Source: Corbicula japonica (lineage: Eukaryota > Mollusca > Bivalvia > Venerida > Cyrenidae). From it: a DNA stretch of 64,000 bases. Under the pieces are notes generated by a model, which saw only the letters and a program-made list of their open reading frames with translations, was not told the origin of the DNA and ran no database searches. The stretch covers positions 15,273,996-15,337,995 of the forward strand of contig JAZAYU010000005.1 in NCBI GenBank assembly GCA_038501625.1, in the 5' to 3' direction. The position numbers were made by a program, and so were the translations under genes. Below are positions 47,191-59,400 of this stretch, piece after piece (positions within the stretch are counted from its first letter, which is position 1; each line of letters begins with the position of its first letter).

Positions 47191-47499
47191 ATGTGGACGC
47201 CGCCCGCCCGCCCGCCGCAGGTGTTCCCATAATGCGTCCCTTTTTTCAAAAGGGCGTATAAAAATGATACGATAATTTGATAATGATGTAATAAATGAAC
47301 TCGATTTGTCGTCTTAATCTGGTTATTTCCGAATACAGAAGTCGACTTGTCGTCTTAAAATAAAACGACAAACTTCATAATAACCTATTGTGAAGAAACT
47401 GTTATGTTGACCATGCTCGTTGTTTGCGGCTAAATGACTTGTTATGGGTCGACATATAGACCCCCAAATTCCAGAGCTATTGCCCTTGAATAACTCCAA
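47191..47499. other. Array flank
   Basis: Begins with a GC-rich 'gccgcccgcccgcccgccg' tail that ends the array, then unstructured sequence. Confidence 0.5.
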
Positions 47500-47960
47500 A
47501 ACTGACCCTTGTTAGCTTGTGACCTGTCTAGCCAAAAAATTATTATAGATAGAATGAATGAACATTCACCAAAATGTAAACAGGATGCAAACTTGTGCAC
47601 CTCCTATTTTGCAGGGGCCATTACTTTCAATTACTCAGTTATTGACCATGAAATAGCCAAAATGATGAAATAGGCTTGTTAGCTGCCTATCCAAATAGAA
47701 TCAAGGAACCTTCACCATAATATTATATTAAAGATGTGAAAGTGTGCACCTTCTATTTTGAATGGGCTATTATTCGCAAAGTACTCGGTTGTTGCCGCCG
47801 AAATAGCCAAACAATGATGAAAATTGGCTTGTGACCTACCTTGCTAAATAATTATTATAATTAGAATCTCTGAACCTTCACCAAAATGTTTTCCAGGATG
47901 AGACGTGTGCACCAACTATTTTGTAATGACCATAGCTCACAAATCAGCCATAAATATTTG
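47500..47960. repeat. Diverged tandem repeat, about 3 units
   Basis: Repeats of 'accttcaccaaaatg', 'gtgcacctcctattttg' and 'gaaatagccaaaatgatgaa' spaced by roughly 150-180 bp. Confidence 0.6.
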
Positions 47961-48029
47961 TAGCACTGTCGCACTCCATTTAATATTCATGAACATTGGT
48001 CAACGTGTACACATTGATGAACATGTCTT

Positions 48030-48761
48030 TTTTAGCCCACCTTCAGATGGTGGGCTTTACAAATCAACCTTCGTCCGTGGTTTGTCCGTCCGTTAACAAT
48101 ATTTTGCTCCCGCTACTAGTCAGAAACTACAGGGTGAATTTTAACCAATTTTGCTCAAATTGTGCCCCTAGTTCCGTAGTTGGCCCTAACCCAAACTGGA
48201 TTACCTAGGGTCAAAAATGGGTCATGAGCCAAATGCGGTTATTTTCTTTACTCTAGAGAAGATGACTTTGATCAGATCTTAATGAAATTTGGTATGAATA
48301 TTGATCTTATGAAAGTCTTGAAGGCATACAAAATTTGGGTCATCTAGCGGCAAAAATGGGGTCAAAGGTCACATGCTAGAAAAAACATTATCCTGCTACA
48401 AGTAGGCATTATAAGCCGGATTTCAAACGAACTTTTTCAGAATGTGCCCCTAGTGCCCTCGTTGGTCCTAGCCGAAACTGGGCCGCGAGGTCAATTGAAG
48501 TCAAAATTATTTTTTCACTCTAGAGACCTTATTTTTTATCATATCTTAACAAAATTTGGTGTGAATTTTGACCTCATTAGGGTCATGTCCAATAGATGAC
48601 CCCTATAGTTTTTGGGGTCACTAGGTCAAAGGTCTTGGTCAAAGTGGCCTTGAAAAGCAAAAGACATTTCCAACCAATTACTATTGAAGGGACTAGTCAA
48701 ACTTCAAAGGTTTGTTGGCCATGTCCAGTAGATGACCCCTGTATCTTTTTGGGTAAAACAT
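48030..48761. repeat. Dispersed repeat with inverted 'cccacc..ggtggg' start
   Basis: Starts 'agcccaccttcagatggtgg', then 'gtccgtggtttgtccgtccg', then about 600 bp of low-complexity phrases such as 'gaccttggtc'-type and 'ggtcaaaggtc' runs. The right end is interrupted by a MITE arm. Non-coding. Confidence 0.5.
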
Positions 48762-48828
48762 ATTCAGCCAATCAGATACTTGAGATTTGAGACTGGTCTT
48801 CAATCGTAGTTTTATGATCTTGGACCCA
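48762..48828. mobile_element. Right arm of palindromic MITE
   Basis: 'ttcagccaatcagatacttg', 'agatttgagactggtcttc' and end 'ttttatgatcttggaccc'. Confidence 0.75.
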
Positions 48829-48925
48829 GGGATTCGATACTGTTGCACAGAAGCAATTATCTCACAGTTTAAGTTAAAATTATTATATAAACTTTATACA
48901 TATAATTGTGCATTTCTTGTTTCTC

Positions 48926-49033
48926 AGTTTTTAACACCGAAACACCACTTAACCAGACATCAAATAATCAAACAGGCAACGGGAGAGTTAAGCTTGTCTT
49001 TGACGAAACTGGCTATTTTAACACAATTAAAAT
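48926..49033 (+). other. Exon-like segment of unknown origin
   Basis: Bounded by 'tgtttctcag' on the left and 'aaaatgt|gtaagtt' on the right. One frame reads through it as NTETPLNQTSNNQTG then RVKLVFDETGYFNTIKM, which has the look of protein sequence (sequons, a beta-strand-like end). No upstream or downstream partner exon was found. It could be a stray exon of a larger gene or chance. Confidence 0.2.
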
Positions 49034-49689
49034 GTGTAAGTTATTATGGAAAAAAGTGTGTTCATAATAATATTTGGTCTGTCATCAACTATTTTCCTCT
49101 GTACCCTGTGTGGGAACCTTGGTGCAATCGCTGTAGTTTGAATTTAAAATTGTTCCAAAATATGGAATGATGTTGGGAGTTAAAATGCAAAATATGTATC
49201 GTGGGGCTAAATAAATATGTATAAACATCTCAAAGTGAATTTCTTCGTTTGTTTTTTACTATTCCCAGACTGCATACATTTTTGCAATTTTGGCCTTCCA
49301 TACTCCCATAATGATTATCCTTGAAGGGATACAATTCGTTTTGTATTTTCTCTGCACGTGATCACTAACAGCCAATTATTGTAAATTTAAATTTCAAACA
49401 AGATAGGTCGTGTTTTGTAAATGGCAATTTATTTATTTTTCTGGAAAAAATAATACTTTTCAGGTAAATGCACTTTTTTCATATTGTTATTTTTCGCAGC
49501 GATATTAAGTATTGATATAATTTAATATATAAACGATTACATTTTACCTGTGCACATTATTGGCACGTTATACACGGTTAATTTGATGTCACCTGATGTG
49601 CGGGTTATGTTTGTTTACATATTTTGACGTGATACCTGTCTGGTATTTTTTATGTCTGTAATCTTTAAGCCGAAATAATAACTTAATGT
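49034..49689. other. Intergenic gap
   Basis: AT-rich with nothing recognised. Confidence 0.45.
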
Positions 49690-49940
49690 CTTAAAGGAAT
49701 ATAGAGTTGCACTCGTCTTTATGTCCGTCCGTATGTACGTCCGTACGTTCCTCGAATCTTGTGCAGTGTGGCATCGGCTATTCATTAACTATCTGGATGA
49801 TTTCTTTCAAACGTGCACAGATCATGATCAAGCAGAATGTGTAGATGAATGTGGTCATTTTGACCAGAGTTGCGGCCATATGTTGTTAAATAAATGTTGC
49901 TTGTAGCAGTGGGGGCATCAGTGTCCCGAGGACAGATTCT
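49690..49940. repeat. Short relative of the 10.7-13.0 kb element
   Basis: Left 'gtccgtccgtatgtacgtcc' and right 'tgggggcatcagtgtcccga' match the ends of the CFDP1 intron 5 element, without its tandem interior. Confidence 0.6.
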
Positions 49941-50135
49941 AGTTTATATCTGTAATCGCTAAGCCCAAATAATTACTTAAAATTTTTGTTAATATTGTTT
50001 TTCATATTATATATCATGATTAGTTCATATGATTATTTATGAGCGAGATTAAATAATAAACTGACTAAGTATTATTATCATAAGGAACGCTATCAAAAAT
50101 AATAATAGTGCCATCGTCCGACTAAACGACCCTTA

Positions 50136-50212
50136 GCCTGAGCCTTAAAACTAAGATTGGAGACCCAATCTCAAATCTCGAACATCTGATTGGCTGAAAT
50201 GGCGACCAGTCG
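50136..50212. mobile_element. Left half of palindromic MITE
   Basis: From 'gcctgagccttaaaactaag' to 'ggctgaaatggcgaccagtc', stopping at the hinge. Confidence 0.7.
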
Positions 50213-53200
50213 TTTGTTAACATGTACATCACGTGACATATAATAGCTAAATCCCATTGGTTAGATAGGTCATATGATCTGAGCTTTTGTCAGTTTTTAC
50301 TGTCGCGGGAAAGGAAAATTAGTCCGCGAAAGTAGTTCAGAGTGCAAGCTGCTAGATAAGATTTTCAGTTAGTTTTTGGTCACCGTTTGACCATTTCAAT
50401 CTTTGTATTTTTATGTATATCAGAAAATGATTGTTATAACAGATGACGATGATGAAGAAGAATCTGAGAAACCTGATGTGCAGTGGAGGAACAAGAGAAG
50501 CATCATGGAAACAAGTAAGCTACTGATAAGTGTTTTCATTGTTTTATATAGTTTGAGCTTTCCGAATTTTAAAGTTTTTTTGTCTCATATGTAGCAACAA
50601 AGTTGTTTGAGTCATATTTTTAAGCATTTCATATACATGTGATATTTAAGAGCAAAATGCTATTGGTTAGATGCGTCATATGACCTGAGCTGATGTTGTT
50701 TTTTTTTTTACTTTAGCGGGAAAAGAAAATTAGTCCGCGAAAATAGTCCAAATGCAAGCTTCGAAACAAGATTTTTAGTTGGTTTTTGGTCATGTTTTGA
50801 CCATAGCAATTTTTTAATACTGGGATTAGACTTTATGGATGCTTATTGCTCAATGTCGCATTCTTATTGAATAATTTTAAAATCGTTACGGTCGATTATT
50901 CTTTAGCTAAATTCTGATTCACGTGTTTTTCGGAAGCCTGTTTTTTTTTTAAGTTGTGACTTAAGTCAGTGCGCTACCAGTTTCTGTATTGAAATCATGC
51001 ATGAGTCTTAAATGGTGATTTGGGACATTGTATTACAGCACCACACCGGCGAGTTAATATCAGAAAATGAGTGTTTCCCATTATAATAGAGGAAGAAACG
51101 GAAAATAGCTTGGGAATTCTGATGTGCGGTGGAGGAACTAGGGCATTATTCTGGAAAGAAGTAAGCTACTTATAAGTGTTTCGATTGTTTAAGATAGTTT
51201 GTGCTTCCTGATGTGCAGTACAGGGGAAGCAGAGCCGGATTGTACAGTTTTCCGAGTCTCATATGTAGCTAAAAGTGGTTTTTAGTCTTAATCTTTATAT
51301 AAAAAAGTGAAATATGCATATCAGGGATTTCTATACAGAATAAGCAGTTCGATCACATGTACATCTTATGATGTTTGATGCTATTGCTTAATGAAGTTTT
51401 GTTATCGCATAAATAAAAAAAAATGAAATGTGCATTAAAAATCTTTTCAGTCAATTATTCTTTTGTTAAATTCTGAGTCACATGTTTTCGCGAGTCCGGA
51501 TTCAAAAAAGTTGTGACCCTTTAGTCTGCGCGTTTCTAATTTCTGTATTTACATCTTGCACGAGTCTTAAATGGTGATTGTTATTATTACAGCACTGCAC
51601 GAGCGAGGTAGTGAAGTGTATGTCTATCAGAGAATGAATGTTAGCCATTATAAAGGAAGAAGAAGAAGAAGAAATTGAGAATCCTGTGCAGTGGAGGAAC
51701 AAGAGCAGCATCCTGAAAAGACGTAAGCTACTTTAAAGTGTTTCGATTGTTTCAGGTAGTTTGAGTTTCCTGAAGGGCAGTAGAGGTGAAGCAGAGCAGA
51801 ATTTTACAGATTTTTCGTCTCAGATGTAGCAAAAAAGTTGTTTTTACATGTAGTAATATCCTTTTTAGAACATTTTATATACAGAACTAAGTTTGATAAC
51901 ATGTACATCACGTGATGCTCAATAGCTAAATGCTATTGGTTAGATAGGTCATATGATCTGAGCTTTCCGCGAAAGTAGTTCCAAGTGCAAGCTGCTAAGC
52001 AAGATTTTTAGTTGAATTTTGGTCATGTTTAGACCATAGCAATCTTTTCATACTAGGATTAGGCTTTATTGATGCTAAGGTAATTGCTTCATTTAGCATT
52101 CGTATCGAATAATTTTAGAATCGTAACAGTCAACTATTGTCAAAATCCGAGTCACATTTTGTGTCGAGTCTCGTTTCAAAACAGTTTTGACTTTAATGTT
52201 TGTGCTACCAGTTTCTGTATTAACGTCTTGCTCGAGTCTTAAATAGTGATTGTTATTTGCAGATGTTACATCACAACACCGGCGAGATAATTAAGTGAAT
52301 GTGTATCAGAAACTAAATGTTAGCAATTATAATTAACGAACAAAAAGAGGAAGAAGAAGAATAGAGAACTGGTTACGAGCTGAACCTGCAACCAAGGAAC
52401 CACGTATCCCTGAAATGATTGTATAACCGGTATGTGTTTCAGTGTTTATTATTGAGATACAAAAAAATGCCGAATTATATCTCATGCTAAAGGCAGCCAT
52501 TTTTAAATATATTATTATTGTTCTTTGAATTATTTTCTTGTCTCTATATCGCTGAAAAAAATATTACGCTGCTAAAATTGCAAGCAAAAGTGTTACATGT
52601 ATGACCTGTAAAATTCGGAGTCACATGTTTTAGCGAGTCTCGTTTTAAAAAAAGTTCTGACTTAAATATCTGCGCGCTAAATCTTGCATGAGTCTTAAAT
52701 GGTGATTTGCAGTTATTACAGCACAGCACCGGCGATTTAATGAAGTGTATGTGAACAAGGAAATGAAATTTAGCCATTATAATGGACGAAAAAGGAGACA
52801 AATAGTCGAGAATCGAGATGTACAGTGAACTAAGCAAGAGCAGCATCATGGAAAGTCGTAAGCTACTTTTAAGTGATTTGATTGTTTAAGATAGTTTGAG
52901 CTTCCTAACGTGAAGTAGATCTAGATGTGCAGTAGAGGTGAAGTAGATCCGAATTTTACAGTTTTCTGCGTCTCTTATGTAGCTTAAAAGTGTTTTAGCC
53001 TTATTCTTTTCCTAGAATTTTATATACAGGATTGAATGAGAAGTTTAAATACATCTTAGATAATGAGCTGTTGTTAGTTTTTTACTGTAGCGGAAAAGGA
53101 AAATTAGCCCGCGAAAGTAGTTCATAGTGCAAGCTGCTAGATGAGTTTCTGTTGACTTTTATGGTCATGTTTTGCCTATTTCTATTTTTGTCTTTGTATT

Positions 53201-53470
53201 TTTATACTGGGATTAGGATTAAATGATCCTTAAATAGTCGTTTAATGAAGTATTATTATGGTCGAATTAAATTAGAATCATTTCTGTAGGTTATTTCTGT
53301 TTTTGGATTCTTGGTTATGTTTTCGCGAGTCTGGTTGTCAAAGACGTTACGTCTTTTCATCGGCTTGCTAACAGTTTCTTTCTAACATCTTGCATAAGTC
53401 TTAAATGGTGATTGGTGCTTGCAGTTATCACAGCACAGCACAGGAGGGTTGGTGAAGAGTTTGGGAACAG
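50213..53470 (+). repeat. About five diverged tandem copies of a 0.6-kb first-exon-like unit
   Basis: The unit has in order: 'atgtacatcacgtga', 'ggttagataggtcatatgat', 'gcgggaaaggaaaattagtc', 'gcaagctgctagataag', 'tttggtcatgttttgacca', 'acagcacaccggcgag'-like, 'tatcagaaaatga' and a purine-rich segment ending at 'gtaagctac'. The purine-rich segments lie near 50420-50515, 51058-51160, 51626-51722, 52304-52400 and 52744-52860, with a sixth trace at 53440. Only the first keeps a clean frame from ATG to donor; the others have stops or indels. Duplication followed by decay is the simplest reading. Confidence 0.7.
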
Positions 53471-56400
53471 ATGAAGGTTGTTGGTTTCATTAACAAATTG
53501 ATTTTTGTCATATTGACAAAGGTATGTAAACAGTATAAATCGACACGTTAATTATTAATATGGTTGTGTAAATCCCGTGTAAATGGAATTGCCCTTAATC
53601 AATTAAAAGTGAAGATCAATGGATTTCCACATCTTAGTAAAAGCCATGGCAAATAACGGTAAAATGGTTATGATGAAAACCAGTACTAGAAGTAACATTT
53701 ATGCAAGATTCATATCCAATATGTAATTTATCTATTGAGCTACCGTGCGTGCAGTTTATGAATTACTTGTTCGTCAGTCGTATGATAACGTTGAATGAAG
53801 TTTCTTTTTTTAATGTTTCCATTATTTCAAGTTTAATTAAAGTTTTAACCATGTTCGTTCTTTAGTGTTTTGCAGATACTAGCTGCAACAGATAAAAAAT
53901 GAAGAGGCCTAGTAAAAAGGGAAATTATTTTTCTTTTGTCGTTTAAAACATTAAAAGTCTGGGGATGTTCATTTTTTCTTTTTTTTCAATTCATTTGTTT
54001 CCGTTGTTTCAAGTTTATATCATTTTGTAACACTCAGTTTTTTAGTGTATTTAGACACCAGCTGTAACAAGATACAGACAGAAGAGGCACGGTCAAACTT
54101 TGAAAGATAAGTATTTTTCCTTTGTTGTTTAACACTTCAAAAGTCTGGGGATATTTTTCTTCTTTTTTTTTCATTATTGTAACATTATCTTTGCATTTTT
54201 GTTGATTTCATTACTAACCTGTTCAGATTTTGCAGTGTTTCTCAGATACTGGCTGCAACAGGTAAAGAAAGAAGAGGCGCAGTGAAACTTTAATAGATAG
54301 GTATTTTTTCTTTGTTGTTTAACACTTTAAAAGTCTGGGGATTTTTTTCTTATTTTTTTCCTTTATTCTTTCTTCCTTTTTTCCATTATCTTTGCTTTTT
54401 TGTTGATTTCATTACTAACCTGTTCAGATTTTGCAGTGTTTTTCAGATACTGGCTGCAACAGATACAGAAAGAAGAGGCGCAGTCAAACATTGAAAGATA
54501 AGTATTTTCCTTTTTTTTTGTTGAACACTTAAAATGTCTGGGGACTTTTTTTCTTTTTTATTTTTTCCATTATCTCTGCACTTTTTGATATATTTCATTA
54601 CTAATTTTTTTCTTTTTTCTTTTTTTCTCCTTTTCCTTTTTCTCTTTTTTTCCTTTTTCCATTATCTTTGCATTTTTGTTGATTTCATTACTAACATGTT
54701 CAGATTTTGCAGTGTTTTTCAGATACTGGCTGCAACAGATACAGAAAGAAGAGGCGCAGTCAAACTTTGAAAGATAAGTAATTTCCTTTTTTGTTTAACA
54801 CTTAAAAAGTCTGGGGATTATTTCCTTTTTTCCTTTTTTTTTCATTATCTTTGCATTTTTGTTGATTTGATTACTAACCTGTTCAGATTTTGCAGTGTTT
54901 TTCAGATACTGGCTGCAACAAATACAGAAAGAAGAGGCGCAGTCAAACTTTGAAAGATAAGTATTTCCTTTTTTTGTTAAACACTTAAAAAGTCTCGGGA
55001 TTTTTTTCTTTTTTTCTCTTTTTCCCTTTTTCTCTATTTTTTCCCTTTTTTCCATTATCTTTGCATTTTTGTTGATTTTATTACTTACATGTTCAGATTT
55101 TGCAGTGTTTTTCAGACACTGGCTCAACAGATACAGAAAGAAGAGGCGCAGTCAAACTTTGAAAGATAAGTATTTTCATTTTTGTTTAACACTTAAAAAG
55201 TCTGGGGATATTTTTCCTTTTTTCCTTTTTTTTTCATTATCTTTGTATTTTTGTTGATTTGATTACTAACCTGTTCAGATTTTGCAGTGTTTTTCAGATA
55301 CTGGCTGCAACAGATACAGAAAGAAGAGGCGCAGTCAAACTTTGAAAGGTAAGTATTTTCTTTCTTTGTTAAACACTTAAAAAGTCTCGGGATTTTTTTC
55401 TTTTTTATTTTTTTCTCCTTTTCCCTTTTTCTCTTTTTTTTCCTTTTTTCCATTATCTTCGCATTTTTGTTGATTTCATTACTCACGTGTTCAGATTTTG
55501 CAGTGTTTTTCAGATACTGGCTGCAACAGATACAGAAAGAAGAGGCGCATTCAAACTTTGAAAGATAAGTATTTTCCTTTTTTGTTTAACACTTAAAATA
55601 TCTGGGGATTTTTTTCCTTTTTTTCCTTTTTTCTCATATTCTTTGCAATTTTGTTGATTTGATTACTAACATGTTCAGATTTTGCAGTGTTTTTCAGATA
55701 CTGGCTGCAACAGATACAGAAAGAAAAGGCGCAGTCAAACTTTGAAAGATAAGTATTTTCATTTTTTGTTTAACACTTAAAAAGTCTGGGGATTTTTTCT
55801 TTTTTTTCGTGTTTTTTTTTCTCTTTTCATTTTTTCCTTTTTTCCATGATCTTTGCATATTGGTTGATTTCTTTACTAACGTTTTCAGATTTTGCAGTGT
55901 TTTTCAGATACTGGCTGCAACAGATACAGAAAGAAGACTCGCAGTCAAACTTTGAAATATAAGTATTTTCTTTTTTGTTTAACACTTTAAAAGTCTGGGG
56001 ATTTTTTTTTTAATTTTTTTTCCCATTATCTTTGCACTTTTTGTTGATTTGATTACTAACCTGTTCAGATTTTGCAGTGTTTTTCAGATACTGGCTGCAA
56101 CAGATACAGAAAGAAGAGGCGCAGTCAAACTTTGAAAGATAAGTATTTTCTTTTTTTGTTAAACACTTAAAAAGTCTGGGGATTTTTTTTCTTTTTTCTT
56201 TTTTTTTCCTTTTCCTTTTTCTTTTTTTCCTTTTTTCCATTATCTTTGCATTTTTGTTGATTTCAATACTAACATGTTCAGATTTTGCAGTGTTTTTCAG
56301 ATACTGGCTGCAACAGATACAGAAAGAAGAGGCGCAGTCAAACTTTGAAAGATAAGTATTTTCTTTTTTGTTTAACACTTAAAAAGTCTGGGGATTTTTT

Positions 56401-59400
56401 TTCGTTTTTTCCCTTTTTCCCTTTTTTTTCATTATCTTTGCATTTTTGTTGATTTGATTACTAACCTGTTCAGATTTTGCAGTGTTTTTCAGGTACTGGC
56501 TGCAACAGATACAGAAAGAAGAGGCGCAGTCAAACTTCGAAAGATAAGTATTTTCTTTTTTTGTTGAACACTTAAAAAGTCTGGGGATTTTTTTCTTTTG
56601 TTATTTTTGTCTCCTTTTCCCTTTTTCTCTTTTTTTCCTTTTTTCCATTATCTTTGCATTTTTGTTGATTTCATTACTAACGTGTTCAGATTTTGCAGTG
56701 TTTTTCAGATACTGGCTGCAACAGATGCAGAAAGAAGAGGCGCAGTCAAACTTTGAAAGATAAGTATTTTCCTTTTTTGTTTAACACTTAAAAAGTCTGG
56801 GGATTGTTTCCTTTTTTTCCTTTTTTCCTTTTTTTTTCATTATCTTTGCATTTTTGTTGATTTGATTACTAACCTGTTCAGATTCTGCAGTGTTTTGCAG
56901 ATACTGGCTGCAACAGATACAGAAAGAAGAGGCGCAGAGAAACTTTGAAAGATAAGTATTTTCTTTTTTTGTTGAACACTTGAAAAGTCTGGGGATTTTT
57001 TCTTTTGTTATTTTTTGCGCCTTTTCCCTTTTTCTCTTTTTTTCCTTTTTTCCATTATCTTTGCATTTTGTTGATTTCATTACTAACGTGTTCAGATTTT
57101 GCAGTGTTTTTCAGATACTGGCTGCAACAGATGCAGAAAGAAGAGGCGCAGTCAAACTTTGAAAGATAAGTATTTTCCTTTTTTGTTTAACACTTAAAAA
57201 GTCTGGGGATTGTTTCCTTTTTTTCCTTTTTTCCTTTTTTTCATTATCTTTGCATTTTTGTTGATTTGATTACTAACCTGTTCAGATTTTGCAGTGTTTT
57301 TCAGATACTGGCTGCAACAGATACAGAAAGAAGAGGCGCAGTCAAACTTTGAAAGATAAGTATTTTCTTTTTTTGTTAAACACTTAAAAAGTCTTGGGAT
57401 TTTTTCCCTCCTTTTCCCTTTTTCTCTTTTTTTTTCTTTTTTCCATTATCTTTGCATTTTTGTTGATTTTATTACTAACATGTTCAGATTTTGCAGTGTT
57501 TTTCAGATACTGGCTCAACAGATACAGAAAGAAGAGGCGCAGTCAAACTTTGAAAGATAAGTATTTTCATTTTTGTTTAACACTTAAAAAGTCTGAGGAT
57601 TTTTTTCCTGTTTTTCCTTTTTTTCATTATCTTTGTATTTTTGTTGATTTGATTACTAACCTGTGCAGATTTTGCAGTGTTTTTCAGATACTGGCTGCAA
57701 CAGATACAGAAAGAAGAGGCGCAGTCAAACTTTGAAAGATAAGTATTTTCTTTCTTTGTTAAACACTTAAAAAGTCTTGGGATTTTTTTTCTTTTTTCTT
57801 TTTTTCTCCTTTTCCCTTTTTCTCTTTTTTTTCCTTTTTTCCATTATCTTTGCATCTTTGTTGATTTCATTACTCACGTGTTCAGATTTTGCAGTGTTTT
57901 TCAGATACTGGCTGCAACAGATACAGAAAGAAGAGGCGCAGTCAAACTTTGAAAGATAAGTATTTTCCTTTTTTGTTTAACACTTAAAAAGTCTGGGGAT
58001 TTTTTTTCCTTTTTTTCCTTTTCTTTATCTTTGCAATTTTGTTGATTTGATTACTAACATGTTCAGATTTTGCAGTGTTTTTCAGATACTGGCTGCAACA
58101 GATACAGAAAGAAGAGGCGCAGTCAAACTTTGAAAGATAAGTATTTTCATTTTTGTTTAACACTTAAAAAGTCTGGGGATTTTTTTTTTCGTGTTTTTTT
58201 TTCTCTTTTCATTTTTTCTTTTTTTCCATGATCTTTGCATATTGGTTGATTTCATTACTAACGTTATCATATTTTGCAGTGTTTTTCAGATATTGGCTGC
58301 AACAGATACAGAAAGAAGAGGCGCAGTCAAACTTTCAAAGATAAGTATTGTCTTTTTTTGTTTAAAACTTAAAAAGTCTGGGGATTTTTTTTCCTTTATT
58401 TTTTTCCATTATCTTTGCACTTTTTGTTGATTTTATTGCTAACCTGTTCAGATTTTGCAGTGTTTTTCAGATACTGGCTGCAACAGATACAGAAAGAAGA
58501 GGCGCAGTCAAACTTTGAAAGATAAGTATTTTCTTTTTTTGTTAAACACTTAAAACGTCTGGGGATTTTTTTCTTTTTTCTTTTTTTCTCCTTTTCCTTT
58601 TTCTTTTTTTTCCTTTTTCCATTATCTTTGCATTTTTTGTTGATTTCATTACTAACATGTTCAAATTTTGCAGTGTTTTTCAGATACTGGCTGCAACAGA
58701 TACAGAAAGAAGAGGCGCAGTCAAACTTTGAAAGATAAGTATTTTCTTTGTTGTTTAACACTTAAAGTCTGGGGATTTTTTTTTTCCTTTTTTTTTCCTT
58801 TTTTCCTTATTTTTCATTATCTTTGCATTTTTGTTGATTTGATTACTAACCTGTTCAGATTTTGCAGTGTTTTTTAGATACTGGCTGCAACAGATACAGA
58901 AAGAAGAGGCGCAGTCAAACTTCGAAAGATAAGTATTTTCTTTTTTTGTTGAACACTTAAAAAGTCTGGGGATTTTTTTCTTTTGTTATTTTTTTCTCCT
59001 TTTCCCTTTTTCTCTTTTTTTCCTTTTTTCCATTATCTTTGCATTTTTGTTGATTTCATTACTAACGTGTTCAGATTTTGAAGTGTTTTTCAGATACTGG
59101 CTGCAACAGATGCAGAAAGAAGAGGGGCAGTCAAACTTTGAAAGCTAAGTATTTTCCTTTTTTGTTTAACACTTAAAAAGTCTGGGGATTTTTTCCTTTT
59201 TTTCCTTTTTTCCTTTTTTTCATTATCTTTGCATTTTTGTTGATTTGATTACTAACCTGTTCAGATTTTGCAGTGTTTTTCAGATACTGGCTGCAACAGA
59301 TACAGAAAGAAGAGGCGCAGTCAAACTTTGAAAGATAAGTATTTTCTTTTTTTGTTAAACACTTAAAAAGTCTGGGGATTTTTTCTTTTTTCTTTTTTTC

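Noticed and set aside
44604..47230. Repetitive MVNMLVGIISRPSS and MPTNIFTKFDKDRMKTL frames on the two strands
   Set aside because: By-products of a 150-bp tandem repeat; both strands are open at once and no family is recognised.
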